This document shows positions 39,965 to 46,184 of a stretch of 46,184 nucleotides of DNA, piece after piece. This DNA is from Micromonospora noduli (GTDB lineage: Bacteria; Actinomycetota; Actinomycetes; Mycobacteriales; Micromonosporaceae): contig NZ_PYAK01000048.1 in the NCBI RefSeq assembly GCF_003264365.1, forward strand, positions 1 to 46,184. Reading direction: 5' to 3'. Below the pieces are notes generated by a model. The model was not told the DNA's origin, did no database searches, and worked only from the letters and a program-made list of their open reading frames with translations. Each line of letters begins with the position of its first letter. Position 1 is the stretch's first letter. The position numbers and the translations under genes were made by a program.

Positions 39965-40686
39965 CACTTCGCTCCGGGGTGGGCGCGGTGCAGCACCTGC
40001 ATCTCGGCGAGCAGGTAGGCCAGGTGCTCGGTGTGCACACCGGCCCGCCCACCGGCCGGGGCCCAGGCACTGTCCGGCTGGGTGAGCGTCGCCTCGGCCA
40101 GCACCGGGCCGACGACCTCGTCGAACGCCGGCCGCACTGTGGCCGGGTCGACCGGCGCCGCCGGGTCCGCGGCGAACAACTCGTGGGTGTACGGCCACAC
40201 CTGGTCGACGGCCGCCTGCATCCGACGATGCGACTCCTCGGTGCCGTCACCGAGCCGCTTCACCCACAGCGCGCCATGGTCCAGGTGGTACGCCGACTCC
40301 TTGCGCGCCTTCGCGCCGATCGCGGCCAACCGCTCGTCCGCGCAGCCGGCCAGCGCCGTGTACAACGGCAGTTGGTACGCCGCCAGGAAGAACAGCTTCG
40401 CCATCGTCGCCGCGAAGTCGTCGTTGGGCAGCTCGACCACTAGCGCGTTGCGGAACTCGCGGTCGTCGCGCAGGTACGCCAGCGCGTCCTCGTCACGGCC
40501 GGCGCCCTCCAGCTCGCCCGCGTACGACAGCAGCAGGCGCGCCGCGCCGAGCTGGTCGAGGGCGATGTTGGCCAGCGCGATGTCCTCTTCCATCTCCGGC
40601 GCGCGGGTGGTCCACTCGGCCAGCCGCTGGGCCGCGATCAACGCGTCGTCGGCGAGAGCGAGGGTGAAGTCGAAGGGTCCGTTCAC
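39961..40686 (-). CDS. paaC: Phenylacetyl-CoA epoxidase structural subunit
   Basis: A 241-residue helical, ferritin-like subunit that pairs with PaaA but lacks a functional metal site. Family segments are ALADDALIAAQRLAEW, EEDIALANIALDQLGAARLLLSYAGE and RKESAYHLDHGALWVKRLGDGT. The GTG at 40686 is chosen by family length; the longer frame covers the intergenic spacer. It ends HPGAKW, with the TGA inside a repeat. Confidence 0.95.
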   Translation of the reverse strand: MNGPFDFTLALADDALIAAQRLAEWTTRAPEMEEDIALANIALDQLGAARLLLSYAGELEGAGRDEDALAYLRDDREFRNALVVELPNDDFAATMAKLFFLAAYQLPLYTALAGCADERLAAIGAKARKESAYHLDHGALWVKRLGDGTEESHRRMQAAVDQVWPYTHELFAADPAAPVDPATVRPAFDEVVGPVLAEATLTQPDSAWAPAGGRAGVHTEHLAYLLAEMQVLHRAHPGAKW

Positions 40687-40732
40687 GCCGTCACCTCGCT
40701 GCGCTGCCTGGTTCGTTCGCTCCGCTCGTTCA
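40687..40732 (-). other. Repetitive paaB/paaC intercistronic spacer
   Basis: On the minus strand the spacer reads GTGAACGAGCGGAGCGAACG, then AACCAGGCAGCGCAGCGAGG before the paaC GTG. It is made of GAGCGGAGCG-type units and resembles, but is not the same as, the nuo-type junction repeat. It provides the paaB stop context and the AGCGAGG ribosome-binding site. Confidence 0.5.
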
Positions 40733-41014
40733 CAGGTGGGCCACCCCGTCCGGCACCTCGTAGAAGGTGGGATGGCGGTAGACCTTGTCGGCGGCCGGGT
40801 CGAAGAAGGCGTCCTTCTCGTCCGGGCTGGACGCGGTGATCGCACCGGCCGGCACCACCCAGATCGACACGCCCTCCTGGCGACGGGTGTAGAGGTCGCG
40901 GGCGTTGCGCAGGGCAAGCTCGGCATCGGGGGCGTGCAGGCTGCCGACGTGCGTGTGCGACAGCCCGCGCCGCGCCCGCACGAAGACCTCCCAGAGCGGG
41001 GTGTGTTGCGTCAT
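40730..41014 (-). CDS. paaB: Phenylacetyl-CoA epoxidase subunit B
   Basis: A 94-residue subunit that bridges PaaAC dimers. Typical parts are PLWEVFVRARRGLSHTHVGSLHAPDAELALRNARDLYTRRQEG and SIWVVPAGAITASSP. The ATG overlaps the paaA stop (ATGA). Confidence 0.96.
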   Translation of the reverse strand: MTQHTPLWEVFVRARRGLSHTHVGSLHAPDAELALRNARDLYTRRQEGVSIWVVPAGAITASSPDEKDAFFDPAADKVYRHPTFYEVPDGVAHL

Positions 41015-42087
41015 GCTGCGACCGTCTCCTTCTGTCCCGCCCGCTTCGCGGCGTATGCCGCGGCGGCCTCGCGTACCCAGGTGCCGTCGGCGTGCGCGGC
41101 CCGGCGGTGGGCCATCCGCTCCCGGTTGCACGGCCCGTTGCCGGAGATCACCTGCATCAGCTCGTCATAGTCCGGCTGGGTGTAGTCGTACGCCTGCCGC
41201 TCGTCGTTCCAGCGCAGGTCCGCGTCGGGGATGCGCAGCCCGAGGATCTCGGCCTGCTGGACGCACATGTCGACGAAGCGTTGGCGCAGATCGTCGTTCG
41301 AGAAGCGCTTGATCTTCCAGGCCATCGACTGGGCGGAGTGCGTGGAGTCGCCGTCCGGCGGACCGAACATGGCCAGCGACGGGTACCACCAACGGTCCAC
41401 GGCGTCCTGGGCCATCGCCTGCTGCGCGGGGGTGCCGTGTGCCAGGGTGTGCAGGATCTCGTAGCCCTGCCGCTGGTGGAACGACTCCTCCTTGCAGACC
41501 CGGATCATCGCGCGGGCGTACGGGCCGTACGAGCAGCGGCAGAGCGGGACCTGGTTGACGATCGCCGCGCCGTCCACCAACCACCCGATGGCGCCCACGT
41601 CGGCCCAGCTCAGGGTGGGGTAGTTGAAGATCGAGCTGTACTTCTGGCGACCGTCGAGCAGCAGTTGGACCAGCTCGTCGCGGCTGATGCCGAGGGTCTC
41701 GGCGGCGGCGTAGAGGTAGAGGCCGTGACCCGCCTCGTCCTGCACCTTGGCCAGCAGGATCGCCTTGCGCTTGAGCGACGGCGCCCGACTGATCCAGTTG
41801 CCCTCCGGCTGCATGCCAATGATCTCGGAGTGGGCGTGCTGGGCGATCTGCCGGATCAGCGTCCGCCGGTACGCGTCGGGCATCCAGTCGCGGGGCTCGA
41901 TCTTCTGCTCGGCGTCGACCACCTCGGCGAAGTACGCCGCCAGGTCCTCGTCCGGCGCGGGCCCGCCACGCCGCCCGCGCGCCGCCGCTGCCCGCAGCTC
42001 GGCCTCGGCGGCCTCGACCTCGCCCAGCAGGCCGCCGGGCGCCTCGTCGGTGGCGCCGTCCGGGGCGGAGAAGTCGTTGCCATACAT
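41011..42087 (-). CDS. paaA: Phenylacetyl-CoA 1,2-epoxidase catalytic subunit
   Basis: A 358-residue diiron monooxygenase subunit that epoxidises phenylacetyl-CoA. The diiron ligands lie in the family pattern: AQHAHSEIIGMQPEGNW, AKVQDEAGHGLYLYAAAETLG (ExxH) and CKEESFHQRQGYEI (ExxH). The ATG at 42087 (MYGNDFSAPDG) has no Shine-Dalgarno; a start 22 codons upstream is less likely because those codons overlap regulatory palindromes. It begins the paaABCDE operon. Phenylacetate-CoA ligase and ring-opening genes are not in the window. Confidence 0.96.
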   Translation of the reverse strand: MYGNDFSAPDGATDEAPGGLLGEVEAAEAELRAAAARGRRGGPAPDEDLAAYFAEVVDAEQKIEPRDWMPDAYRRTLIRQIAQHAHSEIIGMQPEGNWISRAPSLKRKAILLAKVQDEAGHGLYLYAAAETLGISRDELVQLLLDGRQKYSSIFNYPTLSWADVGAIGWLVDGAAIVNQVPLCRCSYGPYARAMIRVCKEESFHQRQGYEILHTLAHGTPAQQAMAQDAVDRWWYPSLAMFGPPDGDSTHSAQSMAWKIKRFSNDDLRQRFVDMCVQQAEILGLRIPDADLRWNDERQAYDYTQPDYDELMQVISGNGPCNRERMAHRRAAHADGTWVREAAAAYAAKRAGQKETVAA

Positions 42088-42096
42088 GAGGCTAAG

Positions 42097-42135
42097 TGTT
42101 ACAGCTTGCGCCACGTTGCACCAGGGGGTGTAACA
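42097..42135 (-). promoter_or_regulatory. Inverted repeat next to the paaA start
   Basis: TGTTACA (42097-42103) and TGTAACA (42129-42135) are perfect arms with centres 32 bp apart, about three helical turns. It ends nine bases before paaA. This spacing suits two bound dimers or a looped regulator such as a PaaR-like repressor. Confidence 0.5.
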
Positions 42136-42200
42136 GGAATCCGGGCATCCCATCTGTGAGCGGATGAGTGCTTTGCGCTACTTGGACACCGTCGTGTTGC

Positions 42201-42216
42201 CGTGACCTAGGCCACG
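42201..42216. promoter_or_regulatory. CRP/GlxR-like binding site
   Basis: CGTGACCTAGGCCACG fits GTG-N6-GNCAC, the motif I recall for Streptomyces Crp, and 9 of 12 fixed positions of the corynebacterial GlxR motif. It lies about 114 bp upstream of paaA and 243 bp upstream of the serine hydrolase gene. In Corynebacterium, GlxR is known to act on paa genes. Confidence 0.5.
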
Positions 42217-42240
42217 AAACAAAGGTGAATCCCTGCAAAA

Positions 42241-42259
42241 ACCTCATACCGACCTCATA
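42241..42259 (+). promoter_or_regulatory. 11-bp-spaced direct repeat, response-regulator type
   Basis: ACCTCATA occurs twice, at 42241-42248 and 42252-42259, with an 11-bp period. OmpR/PhoB-family regulators bind direct repeats of this spacing. It precedes the probable promoter of the serine hydrolase pair. Confidence 0.4.
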
Positions 42260-42458
42260 TCCCGTCTTTATCGCAGGTTGCCTAGTGTCGAACCCTGGCG
42301 GTCTGCCGGTCCGGACGTAGACTTCTGCCGGACAACCGATCGGCTGCCGACATCGACATCTCCACAGAGGCCACCTCCCCCGGCCTCGGCGATCGCACCC
42401 GATTCGTCCCGACGACAAGCCGGTCCCCCCGGCCCTGACACCTGGAGTTCACCCACTC

Positions 42459-43445
42459 ATGCGATCTCGCGTGACCCTGGTGCTCGCCATCACGGCGGTC
42501 GTGCTCGGCGGCGTCCTACTGGTCCCCACCGCGTACGCCCGGCTCGCCAGCGACAGCGGCGGAGGCGGCGGAGGAGGTACGTCGAGCGTCGCCGCGCCCG
42601 CGCCCACCCCACCACCGCCGCCCACCCTGGCCGCCGGCCCGGTGTCGGTGAGCTTCAAGGGTGAGTTCTTCTCGTGGGCTCTGCTGGACCGGAAGACGGG
42701 CAAGATCTCCGGGTCGCCGAACATGACAGCGACCAGCTCCACCGAATCGATGATCAAGGCGTGGATCGTCTCCGACTACCTGCGGCAGCTCGGCGACAAG
42801 GAGCCGCCCGCAGCGATGAAGGAGATGGCCCGACTCGCCATCGTCGACAGCAACGACGGAGCGGCCAACAAGATCCACGCTGCTGCGGGTGGCTCCTACA
42901 AGCCCTCGTCGAGCAGCGTCCCCGACGCGGTGATCCAACGAGCGATCAAGATTTGCGGGCTGACCGACACCAAGCGCGGCAACGTCAAGCCGTACACCGG
43001 CTACTGGAGCTTCACCCGGATGTCCCCCCGCGACGCGGCCCGGGTCGGCGACTGCATCGCCGACGGTAAGGCCGCCGGCCCGAAATGGACCAAGTGGGTG
43101 CTGGACCAGATGAGCAAGGTCAAGGGCACCACCGCGGCCAAGGACCAGCGGACCTCGTCCGGTGGTGGCCGCTGGGGGATCATCGACGGTCTACCCAAGT
43201 CGATCACCGCTCAGGGGCCGGTCAGCATGAAGAACGGCTGGACCCCCATCTACGGCGACGGCAACTGGCACGTCAACTGCCTCGCCGTCACCAGCAAGTG
43301 GAGTCTCGCGGTGATGCTGCGCTACCCGATCAGGACCGGTCTGGACTACGGCGCGAAGGTTTGCGCCAGTGTGGCCACCCAACTGGTCACCCCGCAGCCG
43401 GGCGCCGCCCTCAAGGTGCCGCAGCAGCCGGTCGGGAAGCTCTGA
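42459..43445 (+). CDS. Exported beta-lactamase-fold serine hydrolase, paralogue 1
   Basis: A 328-residue protein with an N-terminal signal-anchor (RVTLVLAITAVVLGGVLLVPTAYA), a Gly/Pro linker (residues 33-60) and a penicillin-binding/beta-lactamase-like domain. The nucleophile motif is Ser97-x-x-Lys100 in STESMIKAW. The second motif is Ser131-Asn-Asp (DSNDGAAN) and the third Lys258-Asn-Gly. Deviations from SDN and KTG suggest a D,D-peptidase or non-lactamase hydrolase, perhaps acting on peptidoglycan or its precursors. Its stop overlaps the start of a paralogue, giving a two-gene operon. Confidence 0.85.
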   Translation: MRSRVTLVLAITAVVLGGVLLVPTAYARLASDSGGGGGGGTSSVAAPAPTPPPPPTLAAGPVSVSFKGEFFSWALLDRKTGKISGSPNMTATSSTESMIKAWIVSDYLRQLGDKEPPAAMKEMARLAIVDSNDGAANKIHAAAGGSYKPSSSSVPDAVIQRAIKICGLTDTKRGNVKPYTGYWSFTRMSPRDAARVGDCIADGKAAGPKWTKWVLDQMSKVKGTTAAKDQRTSSGGGRWGIIDGLPKSITAQGPVSMKNGWTPIYGDGNWHVNCLAVTSKWSLAVMLRYPIRTGLDYGAKVCASVATQLVTPQPGAALKVPQQPVGKL

Positions 43446-44407
43446 TGGCCGGCAACCGTCGGGGCGAGCGCCGCAACGGCGGCGAGGCCTCCCCGATTCG
43501 ACTGATCGCCGTCGCGGTCATCCTGATCGGGCTGGTCCTGGTGTCGCTACGGCTGCTGCCCGGGTCGCCGTTCGAGTCGTCCGCCGCGGCCAAGTGGGGC
43601 GACGCGGGCTCCGGCACCAGCGACCGCCCCACCGGCGCCGGCACCGACCGCAGCGCCCGCCAGCCCTCCTCGCCGTCACCGAGCCCCAGCCCGTCGCTGG
43701 AGCCGCTGCCCTTCATGGCGAAGAACCTCGATCTGGACATCAAGGGCTGGTACTCCTGGAGCGTCCTCGACCGCCGAACCGGAAAGATCATCGGTTCGAA
43801 GAACATGGGCGAAACCAGCACGACGGCCTCGATGATCAAGGCCTGGATCGTTGCCGACTACCTGCGTCGCGCCGCCGACGCCGGCCAGACCCCGAGCGAC
43901 GCCAAGCTCGCCGACGCGACGCGGATCATCCGGGACAGCGACAACACCCGGGCCGAACAGTTCTACAACCAGGTCGACCGGGACGCCTCGATCAAGCGGC
44001 TCATCTCCATGTGCAAGCTGACCGACAGCAGCGTCGCCCCCGACCGCGGCTGGAGCCGGACGGCGCTCTCCCCCCGGGACACCGCCCGGATGGGCAACTG
44101 CATCGTCACCGGCACCGCCGCCGGGCCGAAGTGGACCAAATGGCTGCTCAACGAGATGAAGCTGGTTCGCGGTGCCGGCGACTTCGGTATCCGCAAGGCC
44201 TTCCCGGCGGCCGAGCAGAAGAAGATCGCCATCAAGAACGGGTGGATCGACCGGACCAGGGAGCAGGAGATGCACATCAACTGCCTGGCCATCGGTGACA
44301 CCTGGACGATGGGCGTGATGGTCAAGTACCCGATCAACATGGGCTACGACTACGGCATGAAGAACTGCGAGAAGATCACCGAGGCACTGCTCCGCCCCGG
44401 CACCTGA
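43445..44407 (+). CDS. Exported beta-lactamase-fold serine hydrolase, paralogue 2
   Basis: A 320-residue paralogue of the preceding gene. An N-terminal membrane segment (IRLIAVAVILIGLVLVSLRLL, residues 18-38) is followed by a Ser/Pro linker (SPSPSPSPSLEP) and the same domain. Motifs are Ser129-x-x-Lys132 (ASMIKAW), Ser165-Asp-Asn (DSDNTRAE, the classical class A form) and Lys264-Asn-Gly. Shared blocks with paralogue 1 include LLDRKTGKI versus VLDRRTGKI, IKAWIV-DYLR and GPKWTKW. The ATG overlaps the upstream TGA by one base. A 16-bp tandem repeat follows the gene. It is likely an envelope enzyme of unknown substrate. Confidence 0.87.
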   Translation: MAGNRRGERRNGGEASPIRLIAVAVILIGLVLVSLRLLPGSPFESSAAAKWGDAGSGTSDRPTGAGTDRSARQPSSPSPSPSPSLEPLPFMAKNLDLDIKGWYSWSVLDRRTGKIIGSKNMGETSTTASMIKAWIVADYLRRAADAGQTPSDAKLADATRIIRDSDNTRAEQFYNQVDRDASIKRLISMCKLTDSSVAPDRGWSRTALSPRDTARMGNCIVTGTAAGPKWTKWLLNEMKLVRGAGDFGIRKAFPAAEQKKIAIKNGWIDRTREQEMHINCLAIGDTWTMGVMVKYPINMGYDYGMKNCEKITEALLRPGT

Positions 44408-44468
44408 GCCCCTCAGGCCGCCGCCGGCCGCTCTGGCCCGAGGTTTTGGCGGGCCTGGATTGTGCCGA

Positions 44469-44532
44469 CCCGGCGTAGTGACGGGCCGGCGTAGTGACGG
44501 GCCGGCGTAGTGACGGGCCGGCGTAGTGACGG
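44469..44532. repeat. Four tandem 16-bp units
   Basis: GCCGGCGTAGTGACGG repeats at 44469, 44485, 44501 and 44517; the last three are identical and the first differs at one base. It lies in the 140-bp convergent gap between the serine hydrolase pair and mqnA, close to the mqnA stop. It is a variable-number tandem repeat by appearance. Confidence 0.92.
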
Positions 44533-44547
44533 CCCGGCGGCCGGCGG

Positions 44548-45399
44548 TCAGCCGGCGAAGAACTCCGGGCCGCCGTCCGGCAGCGCCGGGGCCTCGCCGA
44601 TGGCGGCGGCCCGTCGGGCCCACTCGCGCAGCCCCGCGACCTGCCGGTCGCCGAGGGAGAAGTCGAGGGTCCGGAAGTACGTGGCCAGGGTCTCCGCGTC
44701 GAAGGTCTCCCAGCGGGCAGCCGCCTCGGCGACCTGGTCCAACTCCGCCAGGCAGAGATCCCGCGAGCGCAGGAATGCCTCGTGAACCTCCTTGACCAGA
44801 CCCGGGTGGGCGGCGGCGAAGTCGCGGCGGACCGCCCAGACGGCGAAGACCATCGGAAGCCCGGTCCACTCCCGCCACGCCTGCCCGAGGTCGGTGACCG
44901 TGAGGCCCTTCTGCGGTGCCTCGTAGTACGCCCGCAGCGCCACGTCCCCGATCAGCACGGCGGCGTCAGCCTCCAGCAGCATCTGGGTCAGATCCGGCGG
45001 GCAGCGGAAGTACTCGGGCCGCACGTTGTACTGCTCGGCGAGCAGCAGCTGAGCCAGCATGACCCCGGTCCGCGAGGTCGAGCCGAGCGCCACCCGGGCG
45101 CCGTCCAACTCGCCGAGGGGACGGGTGGAGACCATGTTGACCGAGAGCACCGGCCCGTCGCTGCCCACCGCCAGGTCCGGCAGGAGCAGCAGTTCGTCGG
45201 CGTGCTTCAGGTACTCCAACAGCGTGATCGGGCCGATGTCGAGGTCACCGGCGACCAGCGCCGCGCTCAACCGGTCCGGCGAGTCCTTGTGCAGGTCGAC
45301 GTCGAGCAGGGCACCGGAGCGCATCAGACCCCAGTAGATCGGCAGGCAGTTCAGGAACTGGATGTGCCCGACCCGCGGGCGTGCGATGCGCTCAGCCAT
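44548..45399 (-). CDS. mqnA: Chorismate dehydratase of the futalosine pathway
   Basis: A 283-residue periplasmic-binding-protein-like enzyme that makes 3-enolpyruvylbenzoate from chorismate, the first committed step of the futalosine menaquinone route. Family parts are RVGHIQFLNCLPIYWGLMRSG, LSAALVAGDLDIGPITLLEYLKH, VALGSTSRTGVMLAQLLL and ADAAVLIGDVALRAYYE. The ATG at 45399 is supported by the homologous start; the frame continues upstream through the MFS gene. The first 49 bases overlap the end of that upstream gene. MqnD is the related enzyme, but the opening segment and the whole length favour MqnA. Confidence 0.92.
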   Translation of the reverse strand: MAERIARPRVGHIQFLNCLPIYWGLMRSGALLDVDLHKDSPDRLSAALVAGDLDIGPITLLEYLKHADELLLLPDLAVGSDGPVLSVNMVSTRPLGELDGARVALGSTSRTGVMLAQLLLAEQYNVRPEYFRCPPDLTQMLLEADAAVLIGDVALRAYYEAPQKGLTVTDLGQAWREWTGLPMVFAVWAVRRDFAAAHPGLVKEVHEAFLRSRDLCLAELDQVAEAAARWETFDAETLATYFRTLDFSLGDRQVAGLREWARRAAAIGEAPALPDGGPEFFAG

Positions 45400-46184
45400 G
45401 GCCCGACCGTATCCCCGGCGGCTGGCTCCGGCTCGGCGGGCCGGCCCGGAGTGGCCAAGCCCGCACTTGACGACCGTCGTACCGCCCGGGTCACGAACGG
45501 CACGAAGACCAGCACCACCAGCAGCCCGACCACACCGGCACCGGCGATCAGCGGCCGAGGCGGAACGACCGCGAGCAACGCCCCGCCGATCAGGAAGCCC
45601 GCCATCGAGCCACCCTGCACCGCCGCGCCGTAGCTGGCGTACGCCCGGGCGCGCATCGCCTCCGGCACCCGCCGAGCGGTGAGCAGGTTCGCGAAGACGT
45701 TCTCGCCACCGTTGGCCGCACCACCCACCAGCCAGAGCGGCACCAACACACCTGCCGCCGGCACCGTCGACGCGAGCAACACCATCAGGCTGCACACGGC
45801 CAGAGTGGCCAGCACCCCGCGTACCAACCCGGCGTCGTCGTCGAGCCGCCTGGCAAGTCGTACGGCGAGCCAGGTCCCCGGCAGCATGCCGGCCATCCAT
45901 GCGGCACTGACCAGGCCGTACGTGGTCGCCGAGCCCTCCAACGTCTCCCGGATGAAGAAGACCTCGATCACGTTGATGCCGCCGATCGCCGCGATCACCA
46001 CGGCGGTGCTCACCACCATGACGAGCATCAACGGATCGCGGCGCAGCCGCCAGCCGATCTCCGTACCCCCGGGGGTTGCCACGCCGCCCGAGACGGCCGG
46101 GCGGTTCGCGGCGGCAGCCGGGCTGGCGGCGGCCTGGCTGGCGGCGGCCTGGCTGGCGGCGGCGTCGCTGCTCACGGCGGCGGG
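45351..46184 (-). CDS. MFS transporter, C-terminal half (5' end off the window)
   Basis: The frame is open to the right edge. About six hydrophobic helices are visible (LMLVMVVSTAVVIAAIGGINVIEVFF; AWMAGMLPGTWLAVRLARR; LATLAVCSLMVLLAS; GFLIGGALLAVVPP; LLVVLVFVPFV), which equals half a 12-helix MFS protein. A 40-residue Ala/Ser/Gln linker precedes them, likely the central cytosolic loop, so the missing first half should lie upstream. A GTG at 46175 could serve as a start but would give an incomplete transporter. The last 49 bases overlap mqnA in another frame. Confidence 0.8.
   Translation of the reverse strand, partial: PAAVSSDAAASQAAASQAAASPAAAANRPAVSGGVATPGGTEIGWRLRRDPLMLVMVVSTAVVIAAIGGINVIEVFFIRETLEGSATTYGLVSAAWMAGMLPGTWLAVRLARRLDDDAGLVRGVLATLAVCSLMVLLASTVPAAGVLVPLWLVGGAANGGENVFANLLTARRVPEAMRARAYASYGAAVQGGSMAGFLIGGALLAVVPPRPLIAGAGVVGLLVVLVFVPFVTRAVRRSSSAGLATPGRPAEPEPAAGDTVGPWLSASHARGSGTSSS
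46121..46165 (-). repeat. Three tandem 15-bp units in the MFS linker
   Basis: GGCTGGCGGCGGCCT occurs at 46121, 46136 and, with one change, 46151. It encodes Ala-Ala-Ser-Gln-Ala units in frame, in the probable central loop of the transporter. Confidence 0.85.

Larger units (their letters stand above)
42088..42458. other. 371-bp gene-free divergent regulatory region
   Basis: No convincing gene lies here. Going from paaA: an inverted repeat (42097-42135), a CRP-like site (42201-42216), an 11-bp-spaced direct repeat (42241-42259), then a likely promoter near 42270-42290 and a long C-rich leader of the serine hydrolase gene. The middle (42215-42285) is AT-richer than its surroundings. Confidence 0.7.

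Noticed and set aside
45351..45399. Wrong start for mqnA because of the 49-bp overlap
   Set aside because: The overlapped codons encode the conserved MqnA N-terminus (RVGHIQFLNCLPIYWG begins just after), so the overlap is likely real.

Overview
The window is high-GC actinobacterial chromosome, most likely Micromonosporaceae (Micromonospora/Salinispora-like). The signs are very strong G/C at third codon positions, many GTG starts, four-base stop/start overlaps (ATGA, GTGA), a type VII secretion (ESX) module, a complete actinobacterial-type nuoA-N operon, futalosine-route menaquinone genes, and an inverted repeat (CGCGATCTTGCA type) that I recall as common in that family. No rRNA, tRNA, CRISPR array, transposase or phage structural gene was recognised.

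Layout. 1-5.04 kb: one end of an ESX/type VII secretion locus, with an SseB-like protein (runs off the left edge), mycosin protease mycP, two WXG100 proteins and the membrane component eccE; eccB, eccC and eccD are not in view. 5.1-7.0 kb: a small holin-like membrane protein, a GNAT acetyltransferase and a RarD-type EamA transporter. 7.1-10.7 kb: an ECF sigma factor (SigL-like) with its zinc-binding anti-sigma factor, divergent from a Tat-exported PhoX/DUF839 protein. 10.8-13.0 kb: an IclR regulator divergent from an MFS transporter. 13.0-33.1 kb, all on the minus strand: a respiratory block made of menG, a small hypothetical gene, menJ, nuoA-N and a polyprenyl diphosphate synthase. It combines complex I with side-chain synthesis, methylation and side-chain reduction of its electron acceptor, menaquinone. 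33.3-36.5 kb: a signal-peptide/LPVTG cell-wall protein with a Thr-Pro repeat stalk, and mqnC. 36.6-37.9 kb: a base-compositionally different islet with two unrecognised genes, one with RNase H-like acidic residues. 37.9-42.1 kb: paaABCDE (phenylacetyl-CoA epoxidase) plus a sixth, translationally coupled gene of unknown function. 42.1-44.4 kb: a regulatory-looking 371-bp gap followed by two tandem, paralogous beta-lactamase-fold exported serine hydrolases. 44.5-46.2 kb: mqnA and the 3' part of an MFS transporter gene running off the right edge.

How it fits together. MqnA and MqnC belong to the futalosine route to the naphthoquinone head group, the prenyl synthase supplies the side chain, MenG methylates the ring and MenJ saturates one isoprene unit. 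Menaquinone made this way is what complex I reduces, so much of the window is one respiratory neighbourhood interrupted by accessory genes. The most novel-looking material is non-coding or small: a family of repeats placed at gene junctions in both nuo and paa (one copy appears to encode the N-terminus of PaaD), a near-perfect 21-bp operator at sseB/mycP, a CRP-like site and an 11-bp-spaced direct repeat upstream of paaA and the serine hydrolases, several short tandem repeats at gene ends, and the two-gene islet.

Protein names come from motifs and from recall of families; no database search was run. Start sites were chosen by Shine-Dalgarno spacing, overlaps and family length, and often differ from the longest possible open frame.
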